From: a candidate division WWE3 bacterium
GTDB lineage: Bacteria; Patescibacteriota; WWE3; 2-01-FULL-39-13
DNA: 38,936 nucleotides
Direction of reading: 5' to 3'
Assembly (NCBI GenBank): GCA_027002375.1
Contig: JALWZX010000065.1
Span: 1 to 38,936, forward strand
Shown here: one piece after another, positions 18,435-28,578 of the stretch
How the letters are laid out: each line of letters opens with the position of its first letter
How positions within the stretch are numbered: position 1 is the first letter of the stretch
Notes under the pieces: generated by a model
What the model saw: only the letters and a program-made list of their open reading frames with translations
Databases searched by the model: none
Told to the model about the DNA's origin: nothing
Made by a program: the position numbers and the translations under genes

Positions 18435-19961
18435 CTATTCGTTACTAGTGTTATCGCTAACCTTTTCTACTGCAGTTTTCTCGGATTCCTTTGTGGTTAT
18501 GGAATTGTCAGTTTTCTTTACTGTTTTTGTTTTTTTCACCTTATAAGTTGGATTTGCTAAATCATTTACAGATTTTACGTTCTCAGCGTTTATCCAACCG
18601 CTTGTTCCGTCTGGTAATAAGATTCCGTACCAACCATTTTGCTCATCAAAGACATCTAATTCTTCACCATCTTTAGCTTCATAAACAACTTTAGAGTTTA
18701 GATCAGGTTTACTATATATATAATAAATTCCTTCGTTTTCAGGACCTGCAACAAATAGGGTAGATGTTGGTACGTTTCTTGTAGCTTCAGTCTCTGCACC
18801 TTTAACTACTTCATCTGTTGGTGTTTTACTTTCATCTACAACATTTTCTTCACCCTTATATTCTGTTGATGTATCTGTAGTAGGAGATATTGTTGTTGTT
18901 GTGTTAAATATTAATTCCTGCGCAGTGTACATTATTACTATTGCATATACCATGTATAACAATATGAATATAAAGATGATATACGGTATGTGGTGTATGG
19001 CATTTACATGCCTTTCAGGATTTTTCTTTATTAAAACAATTATTAATATTAGTAGTAATAGCAATATTATTGCACCTACACCGAGCAACATATACATATT
19101 GTTTTGCACGTATTGAACATATGTAGGAACACTTATTTCTGTACTAGTAATAGTTTGTGTTGGGTTTTCTTCTACAACAGGTTTTTCATTTACCTTAAAA
19201 TACATCTTAGCTTCTCTAATAACATTATCTCCTAGGTATACCTTTGCAACACCGAAATATTCACCTGGGTCAACGTCTGGGTAAAATTCAGCTGAGACTT
19301 CTTGGGTTTTGCCAGGTTCTACACTTTTAATTTCAGTAGCGGTTGCTTTTGTTATTTCATTGTCAGCTAAATCGTAAACAATTAGATTTACTTTTGTTGG
19401 TGCAGATGCCTTATTCCCAACGTTTTCTATGTTCATTGTCAAAATGACAGGTTCACCGTCAACAGCAGGTGTTATTTTCATAGATCTAATAAGCAGATCT
19501 ACTACATCTAATTCAGTAGTAGCTAATGCAACTTGTACTTTTGCGCCTTTAACAATAGATACACCCGATTTTTGTTCTTCTGGTGACATTGCCTTTATTC
19601 TAATTGAACCAGTGTATTTTTGAACCGGCGCATCTTCTGGTACATCAATCACGATTTTTAGGGGAAATCGTTTTTCACCTTTTGGTAGTGTGAATTCTTG
19701 GCCAGGATCGAAGGTAAACCATTGGTCTATGCCTTCAAAATCCACATCCACGACAGCTGTCAGATCTTCAGTTGGGTCAGATCTTGAAATTATTATCGTT
19801 TTTTCATAATGATCTCCCGGTTTTAAATGCCCATTTACTATATCTGACGGACTAATACCGAAACCTGCAAATGACTTTACAGGCAATAAAAATGATATCA
19901 TGAGTAAAATCACTAATACTGAAAAGATTAATTTGAATTTATTTTTGCGTGTTATTTTCAT
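18435..19961 (-). CDS. Membrane protein with extracytoplasmic DUF916/CARDB-like N-terminal domain, two TM helices and C-terminal SH3b-like domain
   Basis: Signal-like N-terminus; 'GISPSDIVNGHLKPGDHYEKTIIISR'; TM1 'MYMLLGVGAIILLLLLILIIVLI'; TM2 'IPYIIFIFILLYMVYAIVIMY'; C-terminal 'VVYEAKDGEELDVFDEQNGWYGILLPDGTSGWINAENV' resembles bacterial SH3. Confidence 0.8.
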   Translation of the reverse strand: MKITRKNKFKLIFSVLVILLMISFLLPVKSFAGFGISPSDIVNGHLKPGDHYEKTIIISRSDPTEDLTAVVDVDFEGIDQWFTFDPGQEFTLPKGEKRFPLKIVIDVPEDAPVQKYTGSIRIKAMSPEEQKSGVSIVKGAKVQVALATTELDVVDLLIRSMKITPAVDGEPVILTMNIENVGNKASAPTKVNLIVYDLADNEITKATATEIKSVEPGKTQEVSAEFYPDVDPGEYFGVAKVYLGDNVIREAKMYFKVNEKPVVEENPTQTITSTEISVPTYVQYVQNNMYMLLGVGAIILLLLLILIIVLIKKNPERHVNAIHHIPYIIFIFILLYMVYAIVIMYTAQELIFNTTTTISPTTDTSTEYKGEENVVDESKTPTDEVVKGAETEATRNVPTSTLFVAGPENEGIYYIYSKPDLNSKVVYEAKDGEELDVFDEQNGWYGILLPDGTSGWINAENVKSVNDLANPTYKVKKTKTVKKTDNSITTKESEKTAVEKVSDNTSNE

Positions 19962-20012
19962 ATTTTTATTACCTAATAATACTTTTGATTTCCAAATAAT
20001 TATTTACAAAAA

Positions 20013-21686
20013 CTACCAGTCAGCGAATTCACCTTTGACTGCTGTTACTGTATCTTGGCCTGTGTACGTACCTGATACTGTACCCGTTGGAATTTCTATG
20101 CCCCACCAAGTATCACCAGTTTCAGGTGTAGTTGTAGTACCAACAGATTTAGTTTTAGCTACGTTTAATTCTGATTCTACATCTGTTGTACTTAAAGCTG
20201 TCGCTGACGAATATGCTACTTGTGATAAATCATAATGCTGTTTGCCGACTGGTATTGTGTGGCCACTGCCATCAGTCATGTCTGTACCTGAGAGCTGTTC
20301 ATCAAGACCTACGTTACCAGTTGCGGTAACCACAGTTGTTTGATCTAGATTACTAGAATTAGTGCCTACTGTTTGCAAACCGTAATCAATAGCAGATGTA
20401 ACATCCATTGCTGTTAAACTATTAACTTCTACACCGCTAGAAGACTCTGTTGAGCCTTGTGCAGAATCATCGTCTGTCGCTAAAACCGTAGCTAACCAAT
20501 TTTCACTTGTGTATTGAGTATTTGTGTCAGTTGGGTCGGCATGGTATTGAAGATCTACTGTACAACTATATGTTGCACCTGCACCAGTGCATGAAGTTTG
20601 TGTACAAGACTTTACAGGATAGCAACTATCGTAATCTTCTTCACCTGTTGTATCACAAGAAGAGTACCCAACACCTGATCTGTATAAACTTGTTACAACT
20701 GTTGGTATTTCCGTTGTATTACAGCCATTATTATCTGTTACATCAGCAGTGATAGTCGCCGAATAAGTAGCACTTTCATTTAAATTTATATCATTACCGC
20801 TATCAATAACAACATTAGATATAACTGGGTTTACATTGCTTACAACATATGAATTGTTTGTTCCTTGGTTAGTATCTGTCGAGGGTAAGTAATGCTGGTC
20901 TACTAAGTAAACGTAAGCATCATAAGTATCATCAGCTGTTGGTATCGGTACTGTATAAGAACATGATGGGGAATCAGCAACAAATGCACTAGCGCACCAT
21001 CTATCTGAGGCTCCACCATCGCAGTCATCCGCCGTTATACCTGCAGTTTTACATACAATCAATTTAACTGTATCTGCTGTTGTTGCCGTATCAGGGTCAG
21101 TTGTAGATGCGTTTGTTGACCAAGTTACATCTTCACCGGGGTTCTTAGGACCATCATTTGAAATTGTATCAAATACAGGTGGGTGGTTTACACTAAAAGG
21201 TGAGCCACTACTACCTGAACCTTGATTTGCACTCGAACATTGTGCAGATGAAGAGTTGCTATCACATACAAATGCATACCAATCATAACTTTCATTTGTG
21301 TCCGTTGCTTGTACTGTATAACTACATGTTGCCTGACTGCCTGATGTGGTAGAACTGCTTATACACCATTGACCACTATCGCATGTTGGTGCACCGCCAT
21401 TCGTTGCTGTTACTGCATTGGTTTTACAAATTATCAAATAATAATCTTCTAGGTTTGGATCGTTCGCAGTAGCCTCAAAAGTTACATCAGACCCGACATC
21501 TGTTGGTGTGGTATCATCACTAGCGGGGTTTTCAGTTGCGTTACCTGAAAAAGAAGGTGGTGTATTCCCAACTGTAACAGAGGTAGTTACCGTATCTGCT
21601 TCTAATTTTTGCGCATTATGTAAAAACAGCAATGCGATTGTTATAGTAATAAGTAGCAAAAAGGTTCTTTGTTTGAATTTATACAT
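20013..21686 (-). CDS. Secreted Cys-containing Ig-like repeat surface protein
   Basis: ORF 20013..21707 begins with TTG; the ATG at 21686 (MYKFKQRTFLLLITITIALLFL) gives a good signal peptide. C-terminus is homologous to that of the 12010..16788 protein. Confidence 0.8.
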   Translation of the reverse strand: MYKFKQRTFLLLITITIALLFLHNAQKLEADTVTTSVTVGNTPPSFSGNATENPASDDTTPTDVGSDVTFEATANDPNLEDYYLIICKTNAVTATNGGAPTCDSGQWCISSSTTSGSQATCSYTVQATDTNESYDWYAFVCDSNSSSAQCSSANQGSGSSGSPFSVNHPPVFDTISNDGPKNPGEDVTWSTNASTTDPDTATTADTVKLIVCKTAGITADDCDGGASDRWCASAFVADSPSCSYTVPIPTADDTYDAYVYLVDQHYLPSTDTNQGTNNSYVVSNVNPVISNVVIDSGNDINLNESATYSATITADVTDNNGCNTTEIPTVVTSLYRSGVGYSSCDTTGEEDYDSCYPVKSCTQTSCTGAGATYSCTVDLQYHADPTDTNTQYTSENWLATVLATDDDSAQGSTESSSGVEVNSLTAMDVTSAIDYGLQTVGTNSSNLDQTTVVTATGNVGLDEQLSGTDMTDGSGHTIPVGKQHYDLSQVAYSSATALSTTDVESELNVAKTKSVGTTTTPETGDTWWGIEIPTGTVSGTYTGQDTVTAVKGEFADW

Positions 21687-21827
21687 ATTTATAGCAATAT
21701 TTAACAACTTATCATTAGACTACAAAAACTTTCGAATAATTTCTACTATGTAAAATTACTATATACATTTTTTTGAATCAAAAAATGCATAAATTGGTTT
21801 ATAAACATATTATTTGCGTGTGTTTTT

Positions 21828-21836
21828 TGGTATAAT
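21828..21836 (+). promoter_or_regulatory. Extended -10 promoter (TGGTATAAT)
   Basis: 10 nt upstream of the ATG at 21847. Confidence 0.6.
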
Positions 21837-21846
21837 TTAACTTGTA

Positions 21847-24800
21847 ATGAAAATAAAAAACCTGTCCAAAATATGTGCTTTCACATTAGTTGCACTTTTG
21901 ATATTTTTAGTAATCATTTTCGTATCTACAGATTTAGTATTTTCATATAATGATTTAAATTTGCAGAATATTTGGACTAAAACATTTGGTGGTACTAGCA
22001 CAGACGAGGGAAATGCAATAATAATGGGCTCAGATGGGTCTGTATACGTTACTGGGTCATTCAGAAGTACAGTGGACTTTGACCCTTCTAATGATGTCGA
22101 TGAGCACATATCTAATGGTTCATATGATGTATTTATAACCAAGTATGAATCAGATGGAACTTATGAATGGACTAAAACATTTGGTGGTAGTGGCAGTGAT
22201 AAAGGCTATTCAGTTACATTTAGTAATGGTTCAATATATATTATAGGCACATTTTCGAATACAGTAGATTTCGACCCTTCTAGTGGTGTTGACAATCATA
22301 CTTCTAACGGATCTTATGATGTGTTTGTTTCGAAATATCAGTCAGATGGAACTTATGAATGGACTAAAACGTTTGGAGGTAGTAATGCTGACAAAGGATA
22401 TTCAATTACTGCTAGCGATAATGTTTTATATGCTGTTGGAACATTTTCAAATACTGTAGATTTTGACCCAACAACTACTACAGATAATCACGTCTCAAAT
22501 GGATACTATGACGTATTTATAACAAAATACCAGGCAGATGGCACATACGTGTGGACTAGAACTTTTGGTGGTACTAGTTTAGACTATGGTAGTTCCATCA
22601 AAGTAAAAGGAAATTATTTTTACGTTGTTGGATCCTTTAACAATACGGTAGACTTTGATCCAAGTGACAGTGTAGATAGTTATACATCTAACGGCTTAGT
22701 TGATGCTTATATCGTTAAATATCAGTCAGACGGATCTTATCAGTGGACAAAACCATTTGGAGGTGTAGGTTATGATTATGCGAACGAGTTGGTCATTAGT
22801 TCAGATGACGCTTTGTATATTACAGGAGTCTTTCAAAATACAGTGGATTTCGATACTAGTACTGGTGTAGATAATCACACTTCTAATGGATCATATGATT
22901 CGTATGTTATTAAGTACAATTCAGATGAAATATATTCATGGGCTAGAACGTTTGGTGGAGCTGGTACTGATCATTACTCAAACATATGTGTATACAATGA
23001 TAATATCTACTTGACTGGAGAGTTTTCTAGTTCGTTTGATTTTGATCCAACTGAAGATGAAGATATACATGCAACAAACGGAACGAGCGATATATACATT
23101 ACGAAGTATAAAACAAATGGCGAATACAAGTGGACGAAAACATTTAATGGGTCCATTTATGGCGATGAAAAAAGTAATGCTATTATCGCAGGTACTAACG
23201 GTTCCATATATTTAATTGGCTCTTTTGAAGATACAGTAGATTTTGATTCCACATTCAAGGTTAATAATAAATCATCAAATGGTAACGTCGATAGTTTTAT
23301 ATCTAAGTACACAGAGGAGCCTTCACCATACGTAACAATCAATAGATTTCCACAAGATACCACAAGAGATAATACACCTGAAATAATTATACAAGTAGAT
23401 TCTTCTGTACCATTGAGCAATGTATCTTATAATTTAGAAAACATAAACAATTCTGATGATTGTACGTTTTTAAGACAAATTGAGTCTAATCAAAGTCTTT
23501 ATTCATGTAATATAGATAGCGAATTAGATGATAACAGATATTATACAATAAATATCTTTGCGTTAGACAACAATAACAATGGGTCAGATTTGACTGATTA
23601 CAAGTTTCTAGTAGATCATACTAGTGAAAAAGATTTATATTATGTTGATACAACTTTGATAGAGACAGGTTCTTCTACTACTGCTGAAGCCAATGCTATT
23701 GATAATGACGCATTATATACAATTGGAATTTTTACAGATACAGTAGACTTCGACCCAACAAGTGGTGTAGACGAACATACCTCAAATGGAAATAAAGACG
23801 TATATGTGTATAAGGTAAAGCATGATGGTACATACGAATGGACAAGAGCTTTTGGGGGTACTGGTAATGATTATGGGAAATCAATAGCAATCTCAGCAGA
23901 TGCTGTTTATATGACGGGGTATTTTATGGGTACAGTTGATTTTGATCCAACAGATGAGACAGATGAATATACATCTGTTGGTAGTAATGATGTATATGTA
24001 ACAAAATATAAAAAAGATGGTACATATGAATGGACAAAAGTTTTTGGTGGTATTGGTAGTGATGCTGGATATTCTATTTCTTTACAGGCAGATAATGTGT
24101 ATATAACCGGTAATTTTAGTGATACTGTAGACTTTGACCCAACTAGTAATGTAGACAATAATACATCTATTGGTGGTACTGATATTTTTGTTGCTAGATA
24201 TAGTTCAGATGGTACATATGAATGGGTTAAGACCTTTGGTGGTACTAATTCAGATACAGGAGTTTCAATAGCAACTGATGATAATTATATATTTTTGACT
24301 GGTAATTATTATGACACAGTAGACTTCGACCCAAGTGATGATGTAGATAACCATACATCTAATGGTGATTCTGATGTTTTTGTATCTAGTTATGCTTTAA
24401 ACGGTATATACAAATGGGCAAGAACTTTTGGAGGTACAGAATACGATGCTACACAATACATATATGTTGACTCAGGTGATATATATATAACAGGAAGTTT
24501 CGCCAATACAGTAGATTTCGATCCGAGTGGTGATGTAGATAATCACACATCTAATGGTGATTTAGATATTTTTATTACTAAATATAATTCAGGTGGTACA
24601 TATAAGTGGGCTAAAACTTTTGGTAGTAGTGAATACAATGATTACGGATATTCAATAGCTTCTGCAATAGATGGTATATACGTAAGTGGTACTGTTAACA
24701 ATTCAGATCAAGTGGATTTTGATCCCTCAAATGATGAGGACATCTATAATATTTCCGGTATAGATGTATTTATATCTAAGTATGATACAGATGGGGGATA

Positions 24801-26100
24801 CGAATGGTCTAAAGTTTTTGGAGATTTTGGTGATGTAAGCGGTGGACACATTGTTAGTACAAATAATCTTGTGTATACATCCGGGCACGTAAATTATGGC
24901 AGAGTCGTTGATTTTGATCCAAGCGATGATACAGACTATTATCAAGCTGAAAGTTCTCAAGCAAGTTTTATATCAAAATATACGTACGATGAATTACCGA
25001 CAGAAATATTTCTAGAAAATATTGAGTTGAATCCACCATATAGACAACAAACAAGTTTTACATTAACGGGGAATTTAACAGAGAATCTAGGTATTATATT
25101 TGATTTACAATATCAATTAGATAATAGTGGTATTTGGACATCATGTCAGGCAGATGATGGTGAATTCGATGAAAAGAACGAAAGTTTTACATGTGCAATC
25201 ACTGGACTAGATGATGGTACTCATTCTATTAAACTAAGATCTGTTGACTCGAACAACAATTATACAGGTGCTGGCGATTATGCTATCACGAATTATAAGG
25301 TAGATACAACGAAGCCTAGTAATGATGTAGATAACACCGATTATGAGATAACCAAAATAAGTGGAAATCATATTCAAGATGACGATAAAAAGAGGGATGA
25401 CTATAGAAGAATAGAAAGTCTAAAGAACAAACCAACTATAAAATTTGAAACCATTGCAGATGTTGTAAGCGGAATCAAAAAATATGAAATAAGAATTACT
25501 AAAACTAATAAAGTAGGTAGAAAGAAAGATAACGATTACACTTACATTGGTGACATACCAGCAAATTCTCCTAATGATGGTAAAGATAGGGAACGTGATG
25601 GGGTAGTTATAAAATACGATGGTGATTACATAACAGTTGAACCAAAAGATAATAAATATAAATTAGATAGTGGAAGATCTTATTACATAAAAGTTAGAGC
25701 TTACGATGAAGCAAATAATTTTGTTGATAGCAAAGAAGTTAAAGTAAATGTTCTTAACGAAGAAGAAAAAGGTAAAGTAGATGTTAAGAATACAAATTTT
25801 GAACTAACTAAAATAAGTAAAATAAGTTATACACCATCTATAGATAGTTATTATTATACTAGTTCAAACATCGTGTTTAAGGGTATCACCAACCAAACTG
25901 GAAATATAAGTGTGTATGTAGATGGTCAGAAGTCTTATGATTCTGTATCTCGAAATAATAAATTTGAAATACGTACTAACTTATCACATGGAGAGCATAA
26001 TATTGAGATAAAGTCTGGAGATAGGGTAGAGAGTTTTAAACTTACTATAGGTGTTGAGAATTTTCCACAATATATACTTCAAATGTATAATTTACAGTGA
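21847..26100 (+). CDS. SBBP-type beta-propeller surface protein (2 x 7 repeats) with Ig-like linkers
   Basis: 14 repeats of [W-(T/A/S/V)-(K/R)-x-FGG ... VYxTGxFxxTVDFDPxxxVDxHTSNGxxDVFITKYxxDGTYE]; period mostly 192 nt. Confidence 0.9.
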   Translation: MKIKNLSKICAFTLVALLIFLVIIFVSTDLVFSYNDLNLQNIWTKTFGGTSTDEGNAIIMGSDGSVYVTGSFRSTVDFDPSNDVDEHISNGSYDVFITKYESDGTYEWTKTFGGSGSDKGYSVTFSNGSIYIIGTFSNTVDFDPSSGVDNHTSNGSYDVFVSKYQSDGTYEWTKTFGGSNADKGYSITASDNVLYAVGTFSNTVDFDPTTTTDNHVSNGYYDVFITKYQADGTYVWTRTFGGTSLDYGSSIKVKGNYFYVVGSFNNTVDFDPSDSVDSYTSNGLVDAYIVKYQSDGSYQWTKPFGGVGYDYANELVISSDDALYITGVFQNTVDFDTSTGVDNHTSNGSYDSYVIKYNSDEIYSWARTFGGAGTDHYSNICVYNDNIYLTGEFSSSFDFDPTEDEDIHATNGTSDIYITKYKTNGEYKWTKTFNGSIYGDEKSNAIIAGTNGSIYLIGSFEDTVDFDSTFKVNNKSSNGNVDSFISKYTEEPSPYVTINRFPQDTTRDNTPEIIIQVDSSVPLSNVSYNLENINNSDDCTFLRQIESNQSLYSCNIDSELDDNRYYTINIFALDNNNNGSDLTDYKFLVDHTSEKDLYYVDTTLIETGSSTTAEANAIDNDALYTIGIFTDTVDFDPTSGVDEHTSNGNKDVYVYKVKHDGTYEWTRAFGGTGNDYGKSIAISADAVYMTGYFMGTVDFDPTDETDEYTSVGSNDVYVTKYKKDGTYEWTKVFGGIGSDAGYSISLQADNVYITGNFSDTVDFDPTSNVDNNTSIGGTDIFVARYSSDGTYEWVKTFGGTNSDTGVSIATDDNYIFLTGNYYDTVDFDPSDDVDNHTSNGDSDVFVSSYALNGIYKWARTFGGTEYDATQYIYVDSGDIYITGSFANTVDFDPSGDVDNHTSNGDLDIFITKYNSGGTYKWAKTFGSSEYNDYGYSIASAIDGIYVSGTVNNSDQVDFDPSNDEDIYNISGIDVFISKYDTDGGYEWSKVFGDFGDVSGGHIVSTNNLVYTSGHVNYGRVVDFDPSDDTDYYQAESSQASFISKYTYDELPTEIFLENIELNPPYRQQTSFTLTGNLTENLGIIFDLQYQLDNSGIWTSCQADDGEFDEKNESFTCAITGLDDGTHSIKLRSVDSNNNYTGAGDYAITNYKVDTTKPSNDVDNTDYEITKISGNHIQDDDKKRDDYRRIESLKNKPTIKFETIADVVSGIKKYEIRITKTNKVGRKKDNDYTYIGDIPANSPNDGKDRERDGVVIKYDGDYITVEPKDNKYKLDSGRSYYIKVRAYDEANNFVDSKEVKVNVLNEEEKGKVDVKNTNFELTKISKISYTPSIDSYYYTSSNIVFKGITNQTGNISVYVDGQKSYDSVSRNNKFEIRTNLSHGEHNIEIKSGDRVESFKLTIGVENFPQYILQMYNLQ
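21960..23310 (+). repeat. Tandem propeller repeats, block 1 (7 units)
   Basis: Conserved Trp codons at 21973, 22168, 22360, 22552, 22744, 22939, 23131 (192/195-nt steps). Confidence 0.9.
23635..24985 (+). repeat. Tandem propeller repeats, block 2 (7 units)
   Basis: Conserved Trp codons at 23839, 24031, 24223, 24415, 24607, 24805 plus a divergent first unit (YYVDTTLIETGSSTTAEANAIDNDALYTIG...). Confidence 0.88.
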
Positions 26101-26150
26101 TAAAGAAGTAGGGAATGTGTATTTGTTGCACTTGTATAAGTGCTAAATTA

Positions 26151-26183
26151 AAAAAAGAGGCACGGGCGTGAGCCCGTGCCTTC
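26151..26183 (-). terminator. Intrinsic terminator of the rpl operon
   Basis: GGCACGGGC-TCAC-GCCCGTGCC then TCTTTTTTT on the minus strand, 3' of rplL. Confidence 0.88.
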
Positions 26184-26218
26184 TTAACTTAATGCCGACT
26201 GCATAAGCTGTCGGTGTT

Positions 26219-26689
26219 TTACTTTAGTTCAACTGTTCCTCCAGCTTCTTCTAATTTCTTCTTAGCTTCTTCAGCTTCTTCTTTCTTAGCACCCTCTAAT
26301 ATAACCGCATCTGCAGTTTCGGCTAAATTCTTTGCCTCAACTAGCCCAAGATTTTGGTTTAACTCTCTAATTACCTTAATAACTGCGATTTTTTTGTCTC
26401 CTGCACTCTTAAGTACGACATCGTATGCGGATTTCTCTTCTTCTGCTTCTTCACCACCAGCAGTGCCTGTTGCACCAGCAACTCCTGCTACCATCATTGG
26501 TGCTGAAGCAGATACACCAAACTTATCTTCTAAAGCCTTTACTAAGTCAGATAGTTCTAAAACGGTCATGCTTTCTACAATTTCCATAACTTTTTTACCA
26601 TTGTCTGATAATTTCACTTCTTCTTTTGTTTCTGTTGCTGTTGCTGTATCTTGTACTTCTGGTTCTTTTTTTTGTACTTCATCTGCCAT
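26219..26689 (-). CDS. rplL: 50S ribosomal protein L7/L12
   Basis: [19 protein letters not shown]...[42 protein letters not shown]...; strong SD (AGGAGGTGA) upstream of the ATG on the minus strand. Confidence 0.97.
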   Translation of the reverse strand: MADEVQKKEPEVQDTATATETKEEVKLSDNGKKVMEIVESMTVLELSDLVKALEDKFGVSASAPMMVAGVAGATGTAGGEEAEEEKSAYDVVLKSAGDKKIAVIKVIRELNQNLGLVEAKNLAETADAVILEGAKKEEAEEAKKKLEEAGGTVELK

Positions 26690-26834
26690 ACTTTATTCAC
26701 CTCCTAAGTGACTATGTAAATGTTAATTGATTACAATTCAACCAACAATTATTGCATTTTGTCTTTTGTTTAATAACGATATATCTAAACTAATTGTAAC
26801 TATTTTAGTACTCAAAATTGATTTTGTTTCAAAT

Positions 26835-27374
26835 TTATTCCTTTTGATTTTTAATTTCACCCAACACTCTTACAAATTTTGATTGAATTCCACCTAAAAC
26901 ATAGGTAAAACCACGAATAGGTGATGCAAATCCGCCAACAACCTGTGCAAGCAATTCATCTCTAGAAGGCAATTTCGACAATTCTTCAACTTTTTCTTTA
27001 GTAATTAACTCATTATTTAAGATGCCTAGTGTTATTTCTCCTTTTTCATTCTTTTTAATAAATGTAAATAATTCTTTTAATGGGGAAATTACATCTTTAT
27101 TATTAGGTATTAGTATTGCATTTTGACCGACTAGATCGTCTTTTAATGAGATACCTATATTGTCTAATACTCTTTTAATAAGTGTATTTTTCGCAATTTT
27201 CAATTTCGCATCATACTCAAAGAGTTTAGATCTTAATTCGTTTATTTCATTTGCCGAAATGTTTGTATAGTTAAAAACTACACTAGTTGCCGAGCCTTCT
27301 GTATCGCCTGTTTGTGACAATTGAACAGTAAGGTCATTAACGATTTGTTTCTTTTTTTCTAAATTTTGTGACAT
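26835..27374 (-). CDS. rplJ: 50S ribosomal protein L10
   Basis: L10-like sequence (KKKQIVNDLTVQLSQT..., LRSKLFEYDAKLKIAKNTLIKRVL...) between L1 and L7/L12 genes. Confidence 0.95.
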   Translation of the reverse strand: MSQNLEKKKQIVNDLTVQLSQTGDTEGSATSVVFNYTNISANEINELRSKLFEYDAKLKIAKNTLIKRVLDNIGISLKDDLVGQNAILIPNNKDVISPLKELFTFIKKNEKGEITLGILNNELITKEKVEELSKLPSRDELLAQVVGGFASPIRGFTYVLGGIQSKFVRVLGEIKNQKE

Positions 27375-27390
27375 TTTTTGGATAATTATT

Positions 27391-27475
27391 GAAACTTCGC
27401 AAAAAAATTGAAAAGTTTCTAGTTCTATACAGGGTGAACTTTTAACTTAGGGCCCCGTAGTCTTTGAACAATGTT
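27391..27475 (-). promoter_or_regulatory. Candidate L10-leader-like structured 5' UTR of rplJ
   Basis: Minus strand: TACGGGG...CCCTGTA 7-bp helix (27428-27459), then GAAACTT...AAGTTTC helix enclosing a U-run, in the 144-nt rplA-rplJ gap. Confidence 0.4.
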
Positions 27476-27518
27476 TATAATATCATCTAATTAAATAAAC
27501 GCAATAGCTTTTCTGCTC

Positions 27519-28445
27519 TTACTGTGTAACTTTTATGCTAGGACTCATTGTTGTTTTTACATAAATGCTTTGTATAAACTTTTTCTTCGTCTTTAACGGT
27601 TTGTTTTTCTCAACCTCGGCAAGCAAAAAGTTAATATTTTTTACCAAATCGTCTGTAGAAAAGTCTATTTTGCCAACGACTTGATGTAGAACCGCGTGTG
27701 CAGATTGGTTTCTTATCTCAATTTGTCCCTTTGAAAATTGCTCGATTGCTTTGTCGATATTACTTGTTACAGTACCATTCTTAGGCGATGGCATAGCGCC
27801 TTTAGGTCCTAAAACTCTAGCTGTTTTTGCAACATCCTTCATGAATTCAGGTTTGGTGATTACAACATCGAAATCTTTTCCAGGTACAAATTTGCCTTTA
27901 ACAATTTCATCAACAACAGATTTGTCTCTATATATAACATTGTCCTTCTTACCGCTAGTATCATCAGAAATTACTAAAACTGTAACAGATTTGCCTGTTC
28001 CATGGGGTAGGGTGGTAGTAAATCTGATTCTTTGATCATTGTTATTGGGGTCAATGCCTAAATTAACATGAATTTCAACTGATTCATTAAAATTAGCAAG
28101 TTTTAATCCTTTCAATATTTTTATTGCACTAACTAAATCATATGTTTTACTCTTATCAATTTTTTTCAGAGCGTCTTTATATTTTTTTCCTCTTTTTCTT
28201 TTTTGTTTGTTCGATTTTGGGGAATTTTTAGCTTTTACTTCTTCTTTTGCTTTACCTGTTTTATCTACCGCATCCGCATTAACTGTGTCTTCAATGTTTG
28301 CTTGCGTACTTTTTTTTGTTGCAATTTCTTCTTTTACTTGTTCTTTTATCTGCTCGGCAAGATGTTTAGCTTTTTCTGCTTCTAACTTTGCACCTTCTGC
28401 AATTGAACCTAATGTTACTGAGTGATCTACAATTCTTTGTGCCAT
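27519..28445 (-). CDS. rplA: 50S ribosomal protein L1 with ~80-aa N-terminal extension
   Basis: KRGKKYKDALKKIDKSKTYDLVSAIKILKGL...VLGPKGAMPSPKNGTVT. Confidence 0.96.
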   Translation of the reverse strand: MAQRIVDHSVTLGSIAEGAKLEAEKAKHLAEQIKEQVKEEIATKKSTQANIEDTVNADAVDKTGKAKEEVKAKNSPKSNKQKRKRGKKYKDALKKIDKSKTYDLVSAIKILKGLKLANFNESVEIHVNLGIDPNNNDQRIRFTTTLPHGTGKSVTVLVISDDTSGKKDNVIYRDKSVVDEIVKGKFVPGKDFDVVITKPEFMKDVAKTARVLGPKGAMPSPKNGTVTSNIDKAIEQFSKGQIEIRNQSAHAVLHQVVGKIDFSTDDLVKNINFLLAEVEKNKPLKTKKKFIQSIYVKTTMSPSIKVTQ

Positions 28446-28578
28446 AATTAATTCATGACTTAGCTTTAACCAACATGTTAAAACGATTCGTCAAATTATT
28501 TAACTAAATATATTTTATGGGAAATTAAAGTTTAATGTATACGTTTTCAACGTTAGAGTAATAGTAATGTTAAAATTT

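Noticed and set aside
21960-24990. Regular ~192-nt repeat considered as CRISPR or satellite DNA
   Set aside because: Repeats are in frame, diverged at synonymous sites and explained by protein propeller blades; there are no short identical repeats with unique spacers.
26214-26711. 165-aa plus-strand ORF opposite rplL
   Set aside because: Exactly antisense to a confident L7/L12 gene; Ser/Ala/Thr-rich mirror of the acidic Ala/Glu-rich sense protein.
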